Shown here in pieces: positions 5,192 through 8,922 of a DNA stretch of 8,922 bases. Within the stretch, counting starts at the first letter, position 1, and each line of letters opens with the position of its first letter. This stretch comes from CAYXAA01 sp964462985 (GTDB lineage: Bacteria; Pseudomonadota; Alphaproteobacteria; Rhizobiales; Stappiaceae): the NCBI GenBank assembly GCA_964462985.1, contig CAYXAA010000075.1:1-8922 (forward strand), given 5' to 3'. The position numbers were made by a program, and so were the translations under genes. A model generated the notes under the pieces. The model searched no databases. It was not told the origin of the DNA and saw only the letters and a program-made list of their open reading frames with translations.

Positions 5192-6724
5192 TCACCGCCC
5201 ATCCTCTTCCCCCTCCGCGGCAAGTCGCGCGACGACCGCCTTGAGCGCCGGCGCAAGGTCTTCCGACGTGAGCCCCGGGCCGGCGATCTCGCCGGCAGCC
5301 CCATGCATCCAGACTGCCATTGCTGCCGCCTCGAAGGCCGGCAAGCCCTGAGCGAGCAGACCGGTGACAATGCCCGTGAGCACGTCGCCGGAGCCCGCCG
5401 TCGCCAGCCACGGCGACGCATTGTCGTTGATGACCGCCCGTCCGTCCGGGTGAGCCACAACGCTGTCCGCCCCCTTGAGAACGACGACCGCGCCACTGCG
5501 TTCCGCCGCCGCACGCGCGCGCTCGACCTTGGACGGGACCGCATCTCGGCCAAGATCGGGGAAGATCCGGGAAAACTCGCCCTCGTGCGGGGTCAACACC
5601 GCTCGTGCCGGTTCCCCGCGGGTATGGTTGAACAGGTCCGCGGGGTCGTCGGCGAAAACCGTCAGAGCGTCCGCGTCGAGCACGACGCTACGCTCACCGT
5701 CCAGGCATGCGGCCACCTTCTCCCGCGTCCCTTCGTCGACTCCTGACCCCGGCCCGATTGCAACCGCATTGAACCGGCGATCACCAAGCAGCGCGGCAAG
5801 CTCGGCCGTATCGGCGCAGGATCGGATCATCACGGCCGTGAGATGCGCAGCATGGACGATGGCTGCCGAAGGCGGCGTCGCGACGGTCACCAGGCCTGCT
5901 CCGGCCCTGAGGGCGGCCCCGGCGGCAAGTCGTGCCGCCCCGGTCGCGGTGGCCGGCCCGGAGACGATGACGGCATGTCCACGATCATATTTGTGACCGT
6001 AAAGGTGCGGCGGCTGCCAAGAAGCTCGCCAGCGCATCGGCGTATTGACCCACAGACGCGGTGCGATCCTGTCGAGGACACGCTCTGGAATACCGATATC
6101 GGCGACCTCGACGAAGCCGCAGGCGGCACGGCCCGGCATCAGCAGATGGCCCGGTTTGCGGCGGAAGAAGGTGACCGTCCGGGACGCGTGGACCGCGGTC
6201 CCCATCACCTGCCCGGTGGCGCCCGAGATGCCGGACGGCAGGTCGACGGCAATGATCCTGCGACCGGCGGCGTTGACCGCTTCGACGAGCGAAGCCGCAT
6301 CACCGTCGAGCGGTCGGTCAAGTCCCGCACCGAACAGCGCATCTACGACGAGACCGCAGCTGTCCAGATGCATCTTCGCGCCTTGCACGCCGATCTCGGG
6401 CACTTGCAGCACGGAGACGCCGCCTTTGGTCGCGACGCCATGCGCCAGCGCAGCGTCGCCCTTCAACCGCGCCGGATCGCCGAGCAGCAGGGCGGTCACG
6501 CGAAAGCCACGCTGCTTGAGCACGAGCGCGGCGACGAAGCCGTCCCCGCCGTTGTTGCCGGGGCCAGCGAGCACAAGGATGTGATCGGTATAGGCCGCCA
6601 TTCGGCAGCATGTGTCAGCAACCGCCCGCCCGGCCGCCTCCATCAGCGTGAAGCCGGTGGTGCCGCTCTCGATGGCCAGGCTGTCCGCCACAGCCATCTC
6701 CCGGGGCGTGAGGAGTTCGTGCAA
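5192..6724 (-). CDS. nnr: bifunctional NAD(P)H-hydrate epimerase / ADP-dependent NAD(P)H-hydrate dehydratase
   Basis: This enzyme repairs NADHX and NADPHX, damaged hydrated cofactors: the N-terminal half epimerises R to S forms and the C-terminal half dehydrates S-NAD(P)HX using ADP (ATP in eukaryotes). The product is 510 aa, as usual for the fused bacterial form. The YjeF N-terminal (epimerase) domain shows the nucleotide-binding GPGNNGGDGF (54-63), VDALFGAGLDRPL (127-139) and VDLPSGISG (160-168). The ribokinase-like dehydratase domain starts near residue 225 (YDRGHAVIVSG) and shows LDADALTVF, LTPHEGEF and GSGDVL (444-449). The start is TTG (6724-6722), preceded by GGAGG (6736-6732) at seven bases and giving the usual MHELLTPREMAVAD N-terminus; the next ATG would remove nine conserved residues and has no comparable ribosome binding site. 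It follows the VOC gene by 37 bases, probably in one operon. Confidence 0.96.
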   Translation of the reverse strand: MHELLTPREMAVADSLAIESGTTGFTLMEAAGRAVADTCCRMAAYTDHILVLAGPGNNGGDGFVAALVLKQRGFRVTALLLGDPARLKGDAALAHGVATKGGVSVLQVPEIGVQGAKMHLDSCGLVVDALFGAGLDRPLDGDAASLVEAVNAAGRRIIAVDLPSGISGATGQVMGTAVHASRTVTFFRRKPGHLLMPGRAACGFVEVADIGIPERVLDRIAPRLWVNTPMRWRASWQPPHLYGHKYDRGHAVIVSGPATATGAARLAAGAALRAGAGLVTVATPPSAAIVHAAHLTAVMIRSCADTAELAALLGDRRFNAVAIGPGSGVDEGTREKVAACLDGERSVVLDADALTVFADDPADLFNHTRGEPARAVLTPHEGEFSRIFPDLGRDAVPSKVERARAAAERSGAVVVLKGADSVVAHPDGRAVINDNASPWLATAGSGDVLTGIVTGLLAQGLPAFEAAAMAVWMHGAAGEIAGPGLTSEDLAPALKAVVARLAAEGEEDGR

Positions 6725-6762
6725 GACGCGTCCTCCATAAGCCTGGCACGGCCGTTGGCCGA

Positions 6763-7200
6763 TCAGGATGCCTTGCCGCCTGTTGTCCCTACCGGGGTTG
6801 CGCCCCCGCCTGACAGGATCACGTCCTGCGGCTCCGACAGTTCGAGAAGATTGCCGTCGGGATCGCGCAGATAGATCGACCGCAATGGGCCGACGGCACC
6901 GCTGCGGGATACCGGCCCCTCCTCGATCGGGATATCGGCTTCCGAAAGACGGGCGATCACATCGTCGAGGGACTCGACGAGAAAGCAGAGATCCGCAGAC
7001 CCCGGGGTCGGCCATTCGGCCTTGGGTTCGAACTCGCGCCCTGCCGGATGCAGATTGATCTTCTGGCTGCCGAAGCGCAGCGCCCTGCGGCCACCGGCGA
7101 ACACCACCTCCTCCATGCCGAGAACGGAGACGTAGAACCCGACGGTGGCGTTGACGTCCTTGACGGTCAGAACCAGGTGATCAAGCGCAACTATCCGCAT
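6763..7200 (-). CDS. VOC (glyoxalase/bleomycin resistance) superfamily protein
   Basis: A 145 aa single-domain protein of the vicinal oxygen chelate fold, made of two beta-alpha-beta-beta-beta modules. The start LDHLVLTVKDVNATVGFYVSVLGM is typical, and the second module ends in YLRDPDGNLLELS. Candidate metal ligands are His8, His51 (INLHP) and Glu120, so a divalent-metal enzyme is likely. The pattern resembles the GLOD5 / STM3117-like subgroup, whose substrate is not settled; lactoylglutathione lyase, dioxygenase or thiol-transfer roles are all possible. A glycine-rich tail (SGGGATPVGTTGGKAS) follows the fold. The ATG at 7200-7198 has a strong GAGGGGAG ribosome binding site (7211-7204). It is the first gene of a probable operon with nnr and is divergent from glnB. 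The fold is sure; the reaction is not. Confidence 0.9.
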   Translation of the reverse strand: MRIVALDHLVLTVKDVNATVGFYVSVLGMEEVVFAGGRRALRFGSQKINLHPAGREFEPKAEWPTPGSADLCFLVESLDDVIARLSEADIPIEEGPVSRSGAVGPLRSIYLRDPDGNLLELSEPQDVILSGGGATPVGTTGGKAS

Positions 7201-7210
7201 TTGCTCCCCT

Positions 7211-7229
7211 CGCTAGCGGCGATGCATCG
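7211..7229. repeat. two adjacent perfect palindromes in the VOC gene leader
   Basis: CGCTAGCG (7211-7218) and CGATGCATCG (7220-7229) are perfect palindromes separated by one base, directly upstream of the VOC ribosome binding site. They could bind a dimeric repressor over the leader of the VOC-nnr operon, or be incidental. Confidence 0.3.
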
Positions 7230-7302
7230 TCCACGGCCTTATCCTAGCGAAATCGGGCAGACTACGACCACCGCGATGTGACTGTCTGGGGTGATGTTGC
7301 CT

Positions 7303-7324
7303 CGTTTGCCAAACCAGCGTTTGC
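7303..7324. repeat. 7-base direct repeat upstream of glnB
   Basis: CGTTTGC occurs at 7303-7309 and 7318-7324, 15 bases apart. It lies about 120-140 bases upstream of the -12 element of the glnB sigma-54 promoter, the usual distance for an enhancer-binding activator, but it does not match the inverted NtrC consensus. The second copy supplies a TTGCTT that could be a -35 box with CTAATA 18 bases on, a possible second, sigma-70-type glnB promoter. Confidence 0.3.
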
Positions 7325-7441
7325 TTATTCTTTCACCATCCTGCCTAATAATTGAGCCATAGCGTTTCACATGTCGCGTAAAAGCGGTCGCCAGACCCGC
7401 GGAATCTGCCGAATTTTGAGGCGTTTTCCGTCATTTGCGGC

Positions 7442-7457
7442 TGGCACGCCTCGTGCT
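7442..7457 (+). promoter_or_regulatory. sigma-54 (RpoN) promoter of glnB-glnA
   Basis: TGGCAC (7442-7447), five bases, then GTGCT (7453-7457) matches the sigma-54 -24/-12 consensus TGGCAC-N5-TTGCW with one mismatch. The invariant GG (7443-7444) and GC (7455-7456) have the required 12-base register. Transcription would start near 7468, giving a leader of about 56 bases before glnB. A sigma-54 promoter activated by NtrC under nitrogen limitation is the established pattern for glnB/glnA in many proteobacteria. Confidence 0.82.
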
Positions 7458-7523
7458 AGCAAGAAGCGCGGCCCCAAGCCGGAGGTCCGGCATCCCAGGT
7501 ACAGATGCGGAGAGATGGAGGCG

Positions 7524-7862
7524 ATGAAAAAGATCGAAGCGATTATCAAGCCCTTCAAGTTGGACGAGGTGAAGGAAGCGCTTCAGGAGGTCGGCCTCCA
7601 GGGTATTACCGTCACCGAAGCCAAAGGCTTCGGCCGCCAGAAGGGCCACACTGAGCTATACAGGGGGGCTGAATACGTGGTCGACTTTCTCCCCAAGGTG
7701 AAAGTCGAGATCGTGCTGGCCGACGAGCTTGTCGACAAGGCCGTCGAAGCCATCCGAAACGCAGCCCAGACCGGTCGCATCGGTGACGGCAAGATCTTCG
7801 TCTCCAACATCGAGGAAGCCGTCCGCATTCGTACCGGTGAAACCGGTGTAGACGCGATCTGA
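7524..7862 (+). CDS. glnB: nitrogen regulatory protein PII
   Basis: PII is a small homotrimeric signal protein that senses 2-oxoglutarate and ATP/ADP and, through uridylylation by GlnD, controls adenylylation of glutamine synthetase by GlnE and the NtrB/NtrC pair. The product is exactly 112 aa, the family length, and starts MKKIEAIIKPFKLDEVKEAL. The T-loop carries RGAEYVVDF with the uridylylated Tyr51. The second PII signature is in TGRIGDGKIFV, and the C-terminus ends in RTGETGVDAI, typical of GlnB. Association with glnA, and not amtB, favours GlnB over GlnK. The ATG at 7524 is chosen on homology; GGAGAG (7509-7514) and GGAGG (7517-7521) lie upstream, and an in-frame ATG at 7515 is a less likely alternative. 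It is preceded by a sigma-54 promoter and followed 102 bases later by glnA. Confidence 0.98.
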   Translation: MKKIEAIIKPFKLDEVKEALQEVGLQGITVTEAKGFGRQKGHTELYRGAEYVVDFLPKVKVEIVLADELVDKAVEAIRNAAQTGRIGDGKIFVSNIEEAVRIRTGETGVDAI

Positions 7863-7964
7863 CCTCGCTCATCTGCTCCGGATCTGCTCCTTCCAAAAGG
7901 GCGGCCGGCTCCAAGCACCACCAGCGCAATTCACGCGAAATCGACTCTCTAAGGAACGACGTAA
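7863..7964 (+). other. glnB-glnA spacer with a 9-base tandem repeat
   Basis: This 102-base spacer shows no T-rich terminator hairpin, which fits co-transcription of glnB and glnA. ATCTGCTCC occurs at 7871-7879 and again at 7882-7890, an 11-base period, just after the glnB stop. AAGGA (7951-7955) is the glnA ribosome binding site. I see no convincing separate glnA promoter. Confidence 0.5.
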
Positions 7965-8922
7965 ATGACGACCGCTAGCGACATCCTCAAGGAAATCAAG
8001 GACAAGGACATAAAGTTCGTCGACCTGCGCTTCTCCGATCCCAAGGGCAAGCTGCAGCATGTCACGATGGACGCCACGATGGTCGACGAGGACATGTTCG
8101 CTGAAGGCGTCGCCTTTGACGGATCCTCGATCGCGGGCTGGAAGGCGATCAACGAATCCGACATGACACTGGTGCTCGACCCCGAGACGGCGCATGTCGA
8201 TCCGTTCTTCGCTCAGTCGACGCTGGCGATCATCTGCGACGTGATCGATCCGATCTCTGGTGAGGCTTACAATCGCGATCCGCGCACGACCGCCAAGAAG
8301 GCCGAAGCCTACATGCAGTCGCTCGGTGTCGGCGACACCGTGTACGTGGGCCCGGAGGCCGAATTCTTCATCTTTGACGACGTCCGTTTCTCCGCCGACC
8401 CCTACAACACCGGCTTCAAGATCGACTCGATGGAGCTGCCGATCAACATGGGATCGGAGTACGAGACCGGGAACCTCGGCCATCGTCCGCGCACCAAGGG
8501 CGGCTACTTCCCGGTGCCGCCGATCGACAGCTGCCAGGACATCCGCTCCGAGATGCTGACCGTACTCGCCGAGATGGGCGTTACCGTCGAGAAGCATCAC
8601 CACGAGGTGGCCGCGGCCCAGCATGAGCTTGGCATCAAGTTCGACACGCTGACCCGCAACGCCGACAAGATGCAGATCTACAAGTACGCGGTGCACCAGG
8701 TCGCCCATGCATATGGCAAGACCGCGACCTTCATGCCCAAGCCAGTGTTTGGTGACAACGGCACCGGCATGCACGTGCACCAGTCGATCTGGAAAGACGG
8801 TCAGCCGGTGTTTGCGGGCAATCAGTACGCCGACCTGTCGGAGACCTGTCTGTTCTACATCGGTGGCATCCTGAAGCACGCCAAGGCGATCAACGCCTTC
8901 ACCAACCCGACGACCAACTCCT
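7965..8922 (+). CDS. glnA: type I glutamine synthetase, N-terminal part (cut by window edge)
   Basis: Glutamine synthetase makes glutamine from glutamate, ammonia and ATP, and is the main entry of ammonium in nitrogen-poor conditions; the type I enzyme is a cytoplasmic dodecamer. The first 319 codons are present. The beta-Grasp N-terminal domain includes FAEGVAFDGSSIAGW (45-59). The catalytic domain shows metal ligands Glu131 and Glu133 (GPEAEFF), Glu214 and Glu221 (HHEVAAAQHEL) and His270 (GTGMHVHQS), plus the ATP-binding KPVFGDNGTG. The adenylylation tyrosine near residue 397 lies beyond the window. The ATG at 7965 has AAGGA nine bases upstream. Its position behind glnB under a shared sigma-54 promoter couples the enzyme to its PII regulator. 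No frameshift or stop is seen in the visible part. Confidence 0.97.
   Translation, partial: MTTASDILKEIKDKDIKFVDLRFSDPKGKLQHVTMDATMVDEDMFAEGVAFDGSSIAGWKAINESDMTLVLDPETAHVDPFFAQSTLAIICDVIDPISGEAYNRDPRTTAKKAEAYMQSLGVGDTVYVGPEAEFFIFDDVRFSADPYNTGFKIDSMELPINMGSEYETGNLGHRPRTKGGYFPVPPIDSCQDIRSEMLTVLAEMGVTVEKHHHEVAAAQHELGIKFDTLTRNADKMQIYKYAVHQVAHAYGKTATFMPKPVFGDNGTGMHVHQSIWKDGQPVFAGNQYADLSETCLFYIGGILKHAKAINAFTNPTTNS

Larger units (their letters stand above)
7201..7523. other. divergent regulatory region between the VOC gene and glnB
   Basis: This 323-base stretch contains the promoters for the minus-strand VOC-nnr pair and for plus-strand glnB-glnA. It holds a near-consensus sigma-54 element, a 7-base direct repeat, two adjacent palindromes in the VOC leader and an AT-richer section (7320-7370). 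A frame in phase with glnB stays open from an ATG at 7371, but it spans the promoter and has no ribosome binding site, so I treat it as non-coding. I see no clear NtrC palindrome upstream of the sigma-54 site. Confidence 0.7.

Noticed and set aside
5843..6874. Plus-strand open frame opposite nnr and the VOC gene (343 codons)
   Set aside because: It spans two real minus-strand genes and their junction and has no ribosome binding site.
7371..7523. In-frame upstream extension of PII from an ATG at 7371
   Set aside because: It runs through the sigma-54 promoter, would add 51 residues to a protein whose family length is 112, and lacks a ribosome binding site.
7869..8879. Long minus-strand open frame opposite glnA (336 codons)
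   Set aside because: It is antisense to glnA, whose metal ligands and motifs are intact; the antisense product matches nothing I recognise.
1..8922. Novel defence, mobile or biosynthetic system
   Set aside because: Every long gene is a well-known core function in a familiar order. No repeat arrays, integrase or transposase motifs, or composition shifts were seen.

Overview
This window looks like ordinary core chromosome from a GC-rich alphaproteobacterium, most likely of the Hyphomicrobiales (Rhizobiales). That placement is an inference from protein similarity as I remember it and from two gene orders: tRNA-Leu / tig / clpP / clpX / lon, and nnr divergent from glnB-glnA. I cannot name a genus. 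I found no mobile element, CRISPR array, phage gene or sign of recent transfer.

Positions 1-5113 hold a protein quality-control cluster read on the minus strand. In transcription order it is tRNA-Leu(UAG) with its own promoter, trigger factor (tig), an intrinsic terminator, clpP, a short AT-rich spacer, clpX, a roughly 430-base non-coding gap, and the 5' part of lon, which runs off the left edge. Trigger factor meets nascent chains at the ribosome exit. ClpX unfolds substrates and feeds them into the ClpP chamber. Lon is the second major ATP-dependent protease. The terminator after tig and the gaps before clpX and lon suggest that each has its own promoter, although read-through is possible.

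Positions 5192-7200 hold a probable two-gene minus-strand operon: a small VOC/glyoxalase-fold protein followed, 37 bases on, by a bifunctional NAD(P)H-hydrate repair enzyme (Nnr, epimerase plus dehydratase) that starts at TTG.

Positions 7201-8922 read the other way. A 323-base divergent intergenic region carries a near-consensus sigma-54 promoter, followed by glnB (PII nitrogen sensor) and the first 319 codons of glnA (type I glutamine synthetase), which runs off the right edge. The sigma-54 element, PII and glutamine synthetase together form the standard nitrogen-assimilation control module of proteobacteria.

No previously undescribed system is evident. The points worth a second look are mostly regulatory: the sigma-54 promoter, a CtrA-like motif upstream of clpX, hairpins and repeats in the spacers, and the VOC-Nnr pairing.
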